Assembly (NCBI GenBank): GCA_046153915.1
Contig: JBJXFC010000161.1
Coordinates: 1 to 15,184 of the forward strand
Source of the DNA: JANNVZ01 sp046153915
Lineage (GTDB): Bacteria > Bacteroidota > Bacteroidia > Flavobacteriales_D > Sanyastnellaceae
Length of the DNA: 15,184 nt
Direction of reading: 5' to 3'
In this document: positions 1 to 11,300 of the stretch, one piece after another
How the letters are laid out: each line of letters opens with the position of its first letter
Numbering within the stretch: position 1 is the first letter of the stretch
The notes under the pieces: model-generated
Seen by the model: the letters and a program-made list of their open reading frames with translations, nothing else
Databases searched by the model: none
What the model was told of the DNA's origin: nothing
Translations under genes and position numbers: made by a program

Positions 1-873
1 ATTACGTACCGCCTTGGTTGGAATTGCGACAATGTTGTTTGTTTTAATTGTTTTGGTTCAAACATGCAAAAGGCGATCTACTGCGCTGTTCAGGATGCGC
101 GCGCAGCAATGCGTTTCGCTTATGATCAAAAGGAAGAATGGGGTATTGACGAAAATTGGATGTTTATTGGGGGTGAAAGTGCAGGATCAATCACCGCTCT
201 TCTGACTTCAACCTGGAATCAGGAAGAAGTGAATGCCTGGGCGCCTGCAGGATTCGAGAGCGAAGTGGGAAGTCTGGATGCTTCGGGCAATGATCTTCCG
301 AATGTGTATTCTATCAAAGCCAATGTGAATCATTGCGGCGCTGTGATGAACCTTTCTCATCTGGATGACAATCTCAATTATCCCATCATATCTTTTCATG
401 ATAGCAATGATTGTGTGGTGCCCTATGATTTTGGATCGGTGATCGCGTGTTTTTGCAGTGGTTTTCTCAGTGTTGCCGGTTCGCATCAGATTCATCTCAA
501 GCGCATGCAGCAGGGAGAATGCTCCGAACTGAATACAGTACCGCAGATTTTGCCCAATCACTGTCAGTTTCCTCAATACAATCTGGTAGAATTATCGAGT
601 TGTTTTCTGAAACGTGTGATGTGTGGATATTGCATGAGCTTTCAAAACGATGATATTTACGCTCAGGCGCTTTGTTCCAATTTGAGCAATACACTAAGTG
701 AGATCGAAGGTTGTACCTATCCTCAGTCTTTGAATTACAATCCTGAGGCCACACACGATGATGGAAGTTGTGAGTTTACACTTTCATGCGTGGGCGATCT
801 GGATGCAGATGGAGTAGTGGGAGCGTCGGATCTTATTTTGTTTATTGCTGCTTACGGCAATGTTTGCGACTAG
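1..873 (+). CDS. Secreted carboxylesterase / alpha-beta hydrolase with EF-hand-like C-terminal tail (5'-partial)
   Basis: The reading frame is open from base 1, and the residues before the first ATG (codon at 64) already read like a hydrolase core (YRLGWN), so the true start lies upstream. The nucleophile elbow GESAG has its Ser at codon 178-180. The likely acid is the Asp in SNDCVVPY, about 77 residues later, and a His in PNHC about 50 residues beyond that is a candidate third member of the triad. This order fits the carboxylesterase type of the alpha/beta hydrolase family; the substrate cannot be told. After the catalytic part comes a Cys-bounded segment (GCTYPQSLNYNPEA... to DDGSC, 709-771), a motif common in exported Bacteroidota proteins, then one DxDxDGxxxxxD loop (796-831) resembling half a dockerin. 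No T9SS type A or B sorting domain follows. It is Cys-rich, which suits an extracytoplasmic protein. Convergent with the next gene, 19 bases apart. Hydrolase fold is fairly sure; the role is not. Confidence 0.8.
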   Translation: MTYRLGWNCDNVVCFNCFGSNMQKAIYCAVQDARAAMRFAYDQKEEWGIDENWMFIGGESAGSITALLTSTWNQEEVNAWAPAGFESEVGSLDASGNDLPNVYSIKANVNHCGAVMNLSHLDDNLNYPIISFHDSNDCVVPYDFGSVIACFCSGFLSVAGSHQIHLKRMQQGECSELNTVPQILPNHCQFPQYNLVELSSCFLKRVMCGYCMSFQNDDIYAQALCSNLSNTLSEIEGCTYPQSLNYNPEATHDDGSCEFTLSCVGDLDADGVVGASDLILFIAAYGNVCD

Positions 874-892
874 CCGTCGTACAAAGTAATTT

Positions 893-2143
893 TCAATCAC
901 CATAATAGTAATCTTGCCATTGCACTACTTCATCACTGGTTGACGTCATATAAATTGATTTCACGCGGTTTTTAGAATCATAGTGGTATTTCTGCAGCAC
1001 ATCTACCACGTATTGCGTTGATGGATATTCGCCATTTATAGGGAGGATTTGTCTTATAGAATGAACACGCTTATTTCTTTTGAGATACGTCAATTCTAAC
1101 ACGGATGAAATTTCATTGTTGGATTTGTGAATGACTTTTGTGAGGCGCTTTTGTTTGTCGTATTCAAATGTGCAGGTGATCACACCAGTATAATCCTCAC
1201 TGAATGCAATGACTTCCTTCAAATAATCGCCGCTGTAGATGTAATGCATGAATCCGGTTACGCAATTGTTGGAATCCGTGATTTGACGAATTGTTTCGGA
1301 TTGATAAAAGTCATTTGCCTGAGAACAAACTTTTCTCAAACTATCCTCTACTTCATACATCGCTTTTTGAATTGAACTCAACACATTTCCTTTATGCATC
1401 AGGATATATTCAAGTCTGTTCTTTTTGTCGTATTGCGTATATGCGTTTTTTTTGTAATACCGTGTAGGCAATTCTTCACTGGAAAGTTGCATGGAGTCAT
1501 AGTGCAAAATAATTTCGACATGGGCGAAATGGTCCTTCCCGTAATCGCAATTCCAGGTAGTGAATAGCATCTTTTTCTCTGTAGAGTCTGTATCGGAAAA
1601 ATACCCGCCATGCCTTATCTGCGCAATCTGGTTTGGCGATTGATACATCAGGTCCAGGAATTCATGTCTGGGAGGTGATTGATAGTAGCCATCCCAGAAT
1701 GAATAGGGATAAATCTCATATGTTATGGTTGTATCTGAAAAACCGGCAAATCCGCCCACTGTGAAATATGGAAAATAGACGAAGGGTTGGTAGTTATCAA
1801 TTTCCGGATAGAGAGTCGTGAAATAGACGTTTTTGGCTGACGAGAAAATCGCAAACTCTTTCAGTGATGTGTCATACTCATCAGAATTGTCAAAGATTTC
1901 GGGACTACCAACCTTAATTCTATACCAGTGGTGCGCATAAATGCATGGGTTATCTATTTCATAACCGTTGTTGCTTGAAACGATTTCATCTTCATCCTCA
2001 AATAATTTAACCTCATCGGGATTATAGGTTTCAATTGCGGGAAGGCCATTTTGGTTAATGAAGACGGAAACGGGCTCCAGTATTCTCTGTGAATGGACCA
2101 ATGAAACAGTTAATAAAAGGAGGGTTGTTGGCAATAGGTTCAT
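893..2143 (-). CDS. Hypothetical Sec-exported protein with YD-type motifs
   Basis: I do not recognise a named family. From the ATG at 2143 the product is 416 residues and begins with a clean signal peptide (MNLLPTTLLLLTVSLVHS, cut before Gln19). The frame stays open upstream to an ATG at 2242, but that would put 33 extra polar and aromatic residues before the hydrophobic segment, so I prefer 2143. There is no lipobox Cys after the hydrophobic stretch, hence probably not a lipoprotein. The mature protein is rich in Tyr, Phe, Asp and Ser. Its C-terminal half has three YDxxxR(L/V) motifs, at residues 238-244, 328-334 and 388-394, each followed by a hydrophobic strand. These resemble the YD repeats of RHS-like and related secreted proteins, but are too few and too spaced to call it RHS. 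No T9SS sorting domain is visible, so periplasmic or outer-membrane-associated location is possible. It is transcribed divergently from the large operon to its right. Confidence 0.75.
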   Translation of the reverse strand: MNLLPTTLLLLTVSLVHSQRILEPVSVFINQNGLPAIETYNPDEVKLFEDEDEIVSSNNGYEIDNPCIYAHHWYRIKVGSPEIFDNSDEYDTSLKEFAIFSSAKNVYFTTLYPEIDNYQPFVYFPYFTVGGFAGFSDTTITYEIYPYSFWDGYYQSPPRHEFLDLMYQSPNQIAQIRHGGYFSDTDSTEKKMLFTTWNCDYGKDHFAHVEIILHYDSMQLSSEELPTRYYKKNAYTQYDKKNRLEYILMHKGNVLSSIQKAMYEVEDSLRKVCSQANDFYQSETIRQITDSNNCVTGFMHYIYSGDYLKEVIAFSEDYTGVITCTFEYDKQKRLTKVIHKSNNEISSVLELTYLKRNKRVHSIRQILPINGEYPSTQYVVDVLQKYHYDSKNRVKSIYMTSTSDEVVQWQDYYYGD

Positions 2144-2384
2144 TGTAGTTGAAATCTGAAATCGGTACAGACAGGCGCGCGGCACGTTCAGACTGAATTC
2201 CATTTTCCACAAACAGAATTGTGAAAGTTCTACCCATTCCACGTTGGGCTGTTGAAATCTTCAATTCAACCATCAATTCTTACTGCTAATAGACAAGACT
2301 TTTGTCACTACGCTGAAGACCACCCTGAATAGTCTCTGCGCTAACACACTATCGTTTACTGAAGTAAGCCAAACCGGAATCCAC
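2144..2384. promoter_or_regulatory. Divergent intergenic region between the exported-protein gene and the giant-protein operon
   Basis: These 241 bases separate two divergent starts, so promoters for both should lie here if each gene has its own. I find no good match to the Bacteroidota promoter pattern (TTG, about 20 bases, TAnnTTTG) on either strand. The nearest look-alikes are GACTTTTG at 2297-2304 and TATCGTTT at 2350-2357 on the plus strand, each off consensus and without a proper upstream TTG. The function is inferred from gene orientation only. Confidence 0.4.
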
Positions 2385-5300
2385 ATGATGAAATTCTTAC
2401 GCCTGACCGCCTTTGTCCTGGTTTTTTTCTCTGTTTCTAAATCGTGGTCTCAGATCACATTCTTTGACCCTTTCACTGGAGCGGCTACCACGTCGTATAT
2501 CCTTGATACCATTTGCCAGGGTCAGAGCATAGATCACTGCTTCAATGTAACCGGGGGCACCAACCATACAATTACATCCTTTGTGAACAGCGATGGAACC
2601 ATCATCATTGCACCACCAAGCAATCCCTTCCCTCGTTGTTTTCGCTATACTGCATCTTTTAGTTTTACCGGATCGGATGCTATCACATTTACTGTGACCA
2701 ACAACCTCAGTCAAACTGCCACTTGCACTGTAACTATTGTTGTTGTAAACCCCAACGCCCCTGTTAATGCAGGGCCAGACCAGCAACTTTGTTCGCCAAC
2801 AAATTTCACCACACTCACAGCAGTAACACCTGATCCACTTTCTACGGGGTATTGGACCAAACTTACCGGCCCTGGAGTAATAAGCGGCGGTTTTGATTCA
2901 CCTGCCATTGCGGGGGTTGATCAACAAGGCGGACCAACGATCAATGTTTCCAATCTACAATTAGGATCCAACATTTTTATCTGGCATCAGGATTATCCCT
3001 GCGATCAAAATCTGGATGTTGTAACCGTTTATGTTTACAATGGAACACCTCCAGTTGCCGATGCAAATATTTGTTTTCCGAGTCTATTAGACAATTCCGA
3101 AGACTCCCTCTTTTTGTGTGGCACCAATAGCTACACGTTGTGCGCAAATAATCCGGGAACAGCGGCCACTGGCACCTGGTCGATATTCTGCGGTTCGGGT
3201 ACGATCTTCAACATCAACAATCCCAATGCACCAATAACAAACCTCGGCAATGGCTGCAATTGCCTCGAATGGAATATCGGAAACGGCCCTTGTCCCGGTG
3301 GTGAGACGAAGGACTCGCTTTTTATTTGTGTGTTTCCAAGTATCCAAACTGCCATAGCTCCGGCAGACGTCACGCGATGTCTGGGGTCTTTTTCCACAGT
3401 TACGCTTGCGGGTAATGCTCTTTCAGGGGCAAATACGGCCTTATGGACATTTGTCTCGGGACCTGTCACTCCTACCATCAATCCGGCAACAACGAGTACG
3501 ACCACTATCAGCAACATGACCGTTGCGGGTGTGTATACATTTAACTATAGAATTACAAGTGGTCCATGCGGATTCACACAGGATCAGGTTTCGATTTCAG
3601 TTTACGATCCGGCAACGCCAATCAATGCTGGTTTGGATCAATCCATTTGTTCGGGCAATAGCACAACCATGGCTGCAACACCGCCAACAAACCCTGCCAT
3701 AGGAACCTGGTCTGTCATTTCGGGCAGCGGATCGTTTGCTTCACCAAACTCTCCGACGTCTTCCGTTTCTGGTTTGGCCAGCGGATTGAATGTATTCAGA
3801 TGGACAGTTGCGAATGGCAATTGTGCGAACAACAACACCTTCGATCAGGTTAATGTAACCGTGTATCCTGCCAATCAACCTACACCAAACGCAGGAGTGG
3901 ATCAACTTCTGTGTTACAATGGTACTCCGCTTTCAACTTCTGTAACCGGCACTGCTCCTGTTACGCCTGGCGTGGGACAATGGACTATTTCACCAGCCAC
4001 AGCAACAGTATCACCCTCTACAAGTCCAACAGCTACCGTGAGCAATCTCACACCAGGAGTTTATACACTTACGTGGACCTTGAGCAACGGCAGTTGTGAT
4101 CCTGCAGTTTCAGATCAAATGGTTATCACCGTTAACAATGGTTTGCTTACCACCACCAACGCAGGTCCTGATCAGAATTTCTGCACACCTACAACTTCAG
4201 CAACCATGGCAGCCACCGTTCCATCGCTTCCTGCTATCGGAACCTGGAGCATCATTGCTGGCGGAGGATCCATTCAAAGTTTAAATTCAGCAAATACACT
4301 CATCACCAATATTCCTGCAGGAGTAAACACATACCGTTGGACTATCAACAATGGCGCTTGTGGCACGTTCTTCGATGATATCACAGTAAACATATACAGC
4401 AACAACGCAACCACCGCCAATGCAGGTCCCGATCAGGAATTCTGCGCAAGCGGAGGAGCTATTGTGGTTACCATGGCCGCTACCCCGGTGAGCTTGCCGA
4501 CTGTAGGCACGTGGTCTGGCCCCGGCACTATCACTTCGCCGAATAGCGCAACAACTACCGTTACAGGTTTGCCTATAGGTACACATAACTTTACATGGAC
4601 AGTAAACAACGGGCCTTGTGGGTCCACTTCGGATGTCGTTCAGATTCGTATTTATGGTCCCGGACAAACAGCAGCCAACGCCACCGCTTCTGCGGTTGAG
4701 GTGTGTTCCAATGCACCAACCGTTACCCTAACCGGAAACTCACTTGTAAATCCTGCATCGGGCACATGGACAATTATTCAAGGCGGCGGAATTCTCGGTT
4801 CACCCAATTCTCAGGTAAGCACCATCAGCGGCATGCCTGTGGGAACCACGTGCATTGAGTGGCGGATTTACAACGGTCCTTGCGCAACACCCACTATTTT
4901 GAGAGATACTGTTTGTATAAATGTATTTGATATATCTCAGACCAATGCCAATGCAGGACCAGATATCAATGAGTGTAGCGATGCAACGAGTATAGTGCTT
5001 GTCGCCAACAACGTAATTTTTCCCGCTGTTGGAACCTGGAGTATCACTCCTGCAGGACCACTTTTTACGAATGCAAACAATCCAACCACAACACTCTCAA
5101 ATATTACTCCAGGCACAACTTACACGCTAACCTGGACGATTGACAATGGAGCCTGCAGCACCACAAGTGATCAACTCACTTTGAATTATTACAACAATGC
5201 ACAAACACCTGCCAGTGCTGGTCCAGATCAATCTATTTGTACACCGGCCAATTCAGTAACTCTCGGAGCAAATGCGGCTGACTCTCCTGCAACCGGTGTA

Positions 5301-8300
5301 TGGACCTTGATAAGCGGTCCCAATACTCCAACATTTACATCAAACAATCCTACCACTTCTTTAAGCAATCTCATAGTTGGAACATACGTTATGCGATGGA
5401 CTATCAACAATGGAGATTGCAGTCCATCAGAAACATTTGATGAAGTAACTATTTTTGTTTATCCAGCCGGACAGACTACTGCAAATGCCGGAACAGATAT
5501 CGAAGTATGTGAACCAGTTACAATAGTTACACTTACTGGTAACGCACTTATTTCGCCAGCTACAGGTTTCTGGACGCAAATCAGCGGTCCGAATTCAGCC
5601 ACTATCAACAACCCAAACCTTGCTCAGGTAGATGTGTCGAATCTTATTGTAGGTTGTTATGTATTCCGTTGGACAATCAACAACAGCGCATGTGTTCCAC
5701 CAACAACATTTGACGAAATTCAGGTGTGTGTTTTTGATGATTCACAAACGAATGCGAATGCAGGACCGGATCAAATCGTTTGTACACCATCATCAAGTGC
5801 AACACTTGCGGCCAATGCTATTATATCTCCGGCAGTTGGTACCTGGACATTTACTGGTCCCAATACGCCAACTTTTACTCCGAATATTAATTCACCAACT
5901 GCTACAATCAGCGGGTTGGTTGTTGGAACTTATACCTTGACCTGGACAGTAGACAACGGTGCATGTTTCAATGGACTTACTACAGATCAAATGATCATCG
6001 AAGTGTTTAACTCTTCAGATGAAGCGGCAAATGCAGGCCCCGATCAGGCGATATGTTCTCCCGATGACGCCGTATTTATGACTGCCAATCAGCCCGATGG
6101 ACCAGCGCAAGGAACATGGACCTTGGTTTCCGGCGGAGGCACTATTGTAAATTTGAACGATCCATTTACTGAGATTACGAATTTACCTGTTGGGACAAAT
6201 TGTTTCCAGTGGAGCACAGACAATGGAGGTTGTGGATTGGGTGTAACATTTGATCAGGTTTGTATCGACGTATTTTCTGACAATCAATTGCCAGCAAATG
6301 CCGGTGAAGATCAGGACTTGTGCACTCCAACGTCCAGCACATTCCTCGAAGGCAACGATCTTATTTTGCCAGCAACAGGTCAGTGGACACAAATTGGTGG
6401 ACCAGTAACAGTTAATTTTATAAATCCGGGAGATCCAAATTCTGAAGTCACCGGCATGACCGATGTAGGTTGTTACCAATTCCAATGGCAAATCAACAAT
6501 GGCATTTGTGCCAATCCAATCACTTCAGACATTGTAGAAGTTTGTGTATTCAACAGTGGTTTTGATCCTTCAGATGCTGGCCCAGATCAGGAACTTTGTT
6601 CACCATCAACTTCCACACAAATGGCCGCGGTGCCAGCACAGGCGCCTGGTGAAGGAACATGGACCGCAGATCCGGGCAATCCTACGGTGGCAAGTTTTAG
6701 CAATATCAACGATCCATTTGCAACAGTTTCCAATTTGGGAATTGGGGAATACCATTTCTTCTGGGCACTGAACTATGCCGCTTGTGGAAGTGAAGATGAT
6801 GAAGTAGTTATAACGATATTTAATAGCGCACAGGGCGCGGCAGTTGCAGGGCCTGATCAACAACTTTGTACGCCAACCAGCAATGCGCAGCTCGCTGCTG
6901 ATGCCGTTCTGCCTCCTGGATATGGCACATGGTCTGTTGTTACGGGTGCTGTAGACTTTGTGAATGATGATGTGAATGATCCACAAGCCGGTATCTTCAA
7001 TATTGCACAAGGCATTAATACACTTGTTTGGACAGTCTACAACGGAAATTGTCTTGCACCAGAATTGACCACAGATACTATTGTAATTTATCTCAATGAC
7101 GTCAATCAACCAGCAGCCTTCGCTGGTGAAGATCAAAGTCTGTGTACACCTCAAACTTCGACCACACTTGTTGGTACTGATTTGATCATTCCTGCAACAG
7201 GAGAATGGACAACAACAAGTGGAGCTACAATTGTTTCGCCAAATAGCGCAACAACCGATATCATCAATTTGAGTGTGGGTATTAGCACATTCTGCTGGAC
7301 AATTGAGAATGGCGTTTGTACACCACCTACAACTTCAGATTGTATGGACGTTTATCTGTATGATGAAAACCAGGAGCCAGCCAATGCAGGACCTGATCAG
7401 GAATTGTGCAGCAATTTGACTGATTGTGCAATACTCGATGGCAATGAATTGACAATACCAGCGATAGGTACCTGGAGTGTTATTGGTGGACCATCAGCAT
7501 TGGTGTTCAGCAATCCAAATGATCCGAATACGGAAGTATGTGGATTAATTCCCGGAGTATATACACTTGAGTATTGCATAGACAACGGACCTTGTGGTGA
7601 GCCTACTTGCGACCAGATGACTATTACCATGTTTAGTGATGAAGCTGAGCCTTCAACCGTTGGTCCGGATATCGAACAATGCACACCGAATCAATCGGTC
7701 TTCATGAATGCGAACGTTGTTCCATTGCCAGGTTTTGGTATTTGGGCTGTTGTGGTAGGAGGTGGAATAATAGACGACAATGACAATCCACAAACTGAGA
7801 TAACTGAAATTCCAATTGGAGAAAATCAATACAGTTGGTGCATAAGCAATGGTGTTTGTCCTGATGCAAATTCATGTGACACACTATCCGTATTCATCTT
7901 TGATGAAAATGCATCACCGGCGGATGCTGGTCCTGATCAGGATTGGTGCGAACCAGTGAGTTGTGTGACGATGGCTGCAATTACTCCGGATGTTCCTGGA
8001 GTGGGCACATGGACTAGCCTTACTGCTGGCCCAATCATTACAAATGTGAATGATCCATTAACTGAGATCTGCAACCTGGAAGTTGGAGAGTATACATTCC
8101 AATGGTCAGTTTACAATGGGCCTTGTGCGAATACAAATACAACTGATTTAATTACGATAAGAATTTTCCCTGAAGCGCAATTGCCGGCAAATGCAGGCAG
8201 TGATATCGAAATTTGTACGCCGCAGGATATCGTAAATCTCGATGGTAATCCAGCAACATTCCCTGCTGTTGGAACATGGAATTTCACAACAGGTTCTACA

Positions 8301-11300
8301 GGAACAATTGTAAGTGCAAACGATCCACAAACTCAAGTTATCCAGATTGCATTAGACGATGACGGATTGAGTTGTTACAAATGGACTATCGACAATGGTC
8401 CTTGTATCCCTTCGATTACCACAGATACAATGTGTGTAAAGGTATACAATGGCGATTTACCTGCGGCCAATGCTGGAGAAAATCAGGAGTTGTGTGCTCC
8501 ATTTGATTTGTCGCCAGTTGCTAGTACACTCACTGGTTCAGCACTTGAAGGCGCGGCAACAGGCAGTTGGGTTCAGGTAGATGGCCCAGGCACAGCAACA
8601 ATTGCCAATCCCGATTCACCAACAACCGATATTTCTGACCTGGTAGTAGGCTGTTATATTTTTAGCTGGACATTATCCAATGGTCCTTGTGGAACAACAA
8701 CCGATGAAGTGCAGGTTTGTATTTTTAATCCAAACGAACCATTGGCCGATGCTGGCCCGGATGGAGAATTTTGTACGCCGATTGATTGCCATTTACTGAA
8801 CGCGGTTGATCCGGTCTACCCTGCGGTGGGTACCTGGCAACCCATCACTTTTGGTCTACAGTACGACAATTTAAATGACCCCAATGAGGAATTCTGTGGT
8901 ATACCAGTTGGCATCAATATCTTCATCTGGAATGTGGACAATGGAGCTTGCGGTCAAAGCAGCGATGTATTGACGTGCAGTATTTATGATGAGTTTAATC
9001 CGAATGCGAATGCCGGTGATGATATCGAAATTTGTTTACCACAAACAGAAACCAATCTTGGTGCAGAGCTTCCATTTCTTCCGGCAACGGGTCAATGGGA
9101 ATGGATAAGCGGCCCATGTGAAGCGGATATTTTAATTGCTCAGGTAAATACACCAACTTCGCTCATAACGGGGTTGTGTCAGGGAACAACATGTTTCAAA
9201 TGGACTGTAGATAATGGCCCCTGTCCAAACGGAATTACCATAGATACTGTTTGTGTTCGAGTTTATGGGCCAGAGCCAGTTGTTCTTGCCGGACCCGATC
9301 AGGAAATTTGCACGCCCCTTGTGGATGTGACTATGGATGGAAGTATTCCACAAGATCCAAATGTTGGAACATGGATTCTTTATCAGGGCGGAGGTACCAT
9401 TGAAGAACCAAACAATCCTGCAACGGTAATCAGCAATATGCCGGTTGGAATCAATTGTTTTATCTGGCAGTATTACAACGGCAATTGTGTCAACAATCTT
9501 CCTTCTGATACGGTGTGCATTTCTGTATTTGATGAATCACAACCACCAGCGGATGCGGGAGATGATATCGAATTGTGTTTCCCGGATGATTTTGCGACGA
9601 TGGCTGCCAATGAAGTTATTACTCCGGCAATCGGCTATTGGACACAGACATGCGGTTCAGGAACAATTGTAGATATATTCAGTCCAACAACAGAAGTAAC
9701 CGATTTGTCAGAAGGAGAAAATTGTTTTGTGTGGACAATTGACAATGGACCTTGTGAAAATGCGATTACGATGGATACCATGATCATCCATGTGTTTCCG
9801 GAAAATCCACAAGGTGCATTTGCAGGACCTGATCAGTTTTTGTGCACTCCTGAATCCGATGTGAATCTCGGCGCGACTCCACCTGTATTGCCATCAACGG
9901 CGTTTTGGTTACCAGTTAGTGTAAATGGAATTCTGGGCAACAATCTGGATGCGAATTCACTTCTTTACAATCTGACTGTAGGCATCCATACGCTCGAATG
10001 GCACGTTTACAACGGTCCTTGCGATCCGGATGCGATTGATGAAGTGAGCATTTTTGTGTACGATGCAACTGCACCTTTGGCTGATGCCGGAGAGGATATG
10101 GAAATTTGTTTCCCATTGGATAGTGTGCAGATGAATGGAAGCATTGTGACTTTCCCCGGTACTGGAATGTGGACTCTCGGCGATCACCCTGGCTCACCGT
10201 CTGTTGTCAATGCGGCAGATAGCGCGACGTGGGTAACCGATTTAGAGATCGGAATTACAGAATTGATCTGGACGATCGACAACGGCGATTGCGGAACAAC
10301 AACCGATACTGTTTTTGTATTTGTATACGACCCTTCTTCACCTGATGCGCAGGTGCCACAGGATCAGGAGATATGCGGCATTCCGCAAAGCGTCGATCTC
10401 ACAGGATCAACACCAATAGAGCCGGCTTATGGATGGTGGGAGCAAATTGCAGGTGACAACGTCACAGTAATTGCAGATAGCACGTCAAGTTCGACCACTG
10501 CGTCCGGTCTCGCACTCAACGAAACTGCGTTTGTTTGGCATATCTACAACGGGCCATGCGACAATGGCACTACGTCAGATACCATCTGGTTTTATATCAG
10601 CGATCCTGATGTTTCTGCCGCCTATGCAGGCAAAGACACTACTTTCTGCGGAGCACAGGATTTGCTTCAATTGCAGGGCAGTAATCTGGTAGGAAGTATT
10701 GCTGGATTAGCTACAGGAGAATGGGAAAGCCTGGACACCAATGGTGGGAATATTATATCACCAAATGATCCTAACACCATAGTTGAAGACGTACCTGTTG
10801 GAGTTCATTGTTACACCTGGACGGTAGATAACAATGCATGTGGAATAACATCCGATTCGGTTTGTTTCACCATGTATGATCCAACACAACCTGTTGCCGA
10901 AGCGGGGCTTGCCCAGGAATTCTGTCAGAGTGAGTTTGAAACTTTCACACTTGGTGCCAATGAAGCCATTTATCCTGCAGTAGGATATTGGACAGTTATG
11001 AGCGGTGAAATCGCATTGGATGATAGCACTCTTTACAACGCAACTGTGACAACACTTGGCAGCATCAGTACTCCCCTGGTAAATGAAGAAAATTGGCTGG
11101 TATGGACGGTCAATAATGGCGATTGTGGCACCAGCACCGATAGTGTTTTGTATGTATTGTTGGATTGCGAGACAATTAAAATTCCGGATGCATTTTCTCC
11201 GAATGGCGACGGAACCAACGATGTATTCTACATCCCCAATTTGCAATACTATCCGAATAACAACATTCAGATATTCAACAGATGGGGAGCGCTTGTTTAC

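Noticed and set aside
64..66. ATG as the start of the esterase gene
   Set aside because: The same frame is open to base 1 and encodes hydrolase-like residues (YRLGWN) before it, and starting here would leave no signal peptide and a cut fold.
2143..2242. Longer N-terminus for the minus-strand gene from ATG 2242
   Set aside because: The 33 extra residues are not a signal peptide, while the ATG at 2143 directly begins one.
2292..2306. Small inverted repeat GACAA-GACTT-TTGTC as an operator
   Set aside because: Only five base pairs in AT-rich DNA, expected by chance, with no second copy.
2297..2357. TAnnTTTG-like promoter boxes upstream of the giant gene
   Set aside because: Both candidates miss consensus positions or spacing and have no TTG about 20 bases upstream.
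2763..11165. Satellite or CRISPR-like DNA repeats
   Set aside because: The periodicity of about 270 bases is at the protein level, in one open frame, and the DNA copies are strongly diverged with no unique spacers.
2763..11165. SprB-type repeats
   Set aside because: The units lack the GG..PYxYxW pattern of SprB repeats and instead match the PKD-like NAGPDQ...GTW...WTIDNG pattern.
2397..11246. Many open frames on the opposite strand and other phases within the giant gene
   Set aside because: They are shadows of a biased repetitive coding sequence; none has a plausible domain, signal peptide or leader.
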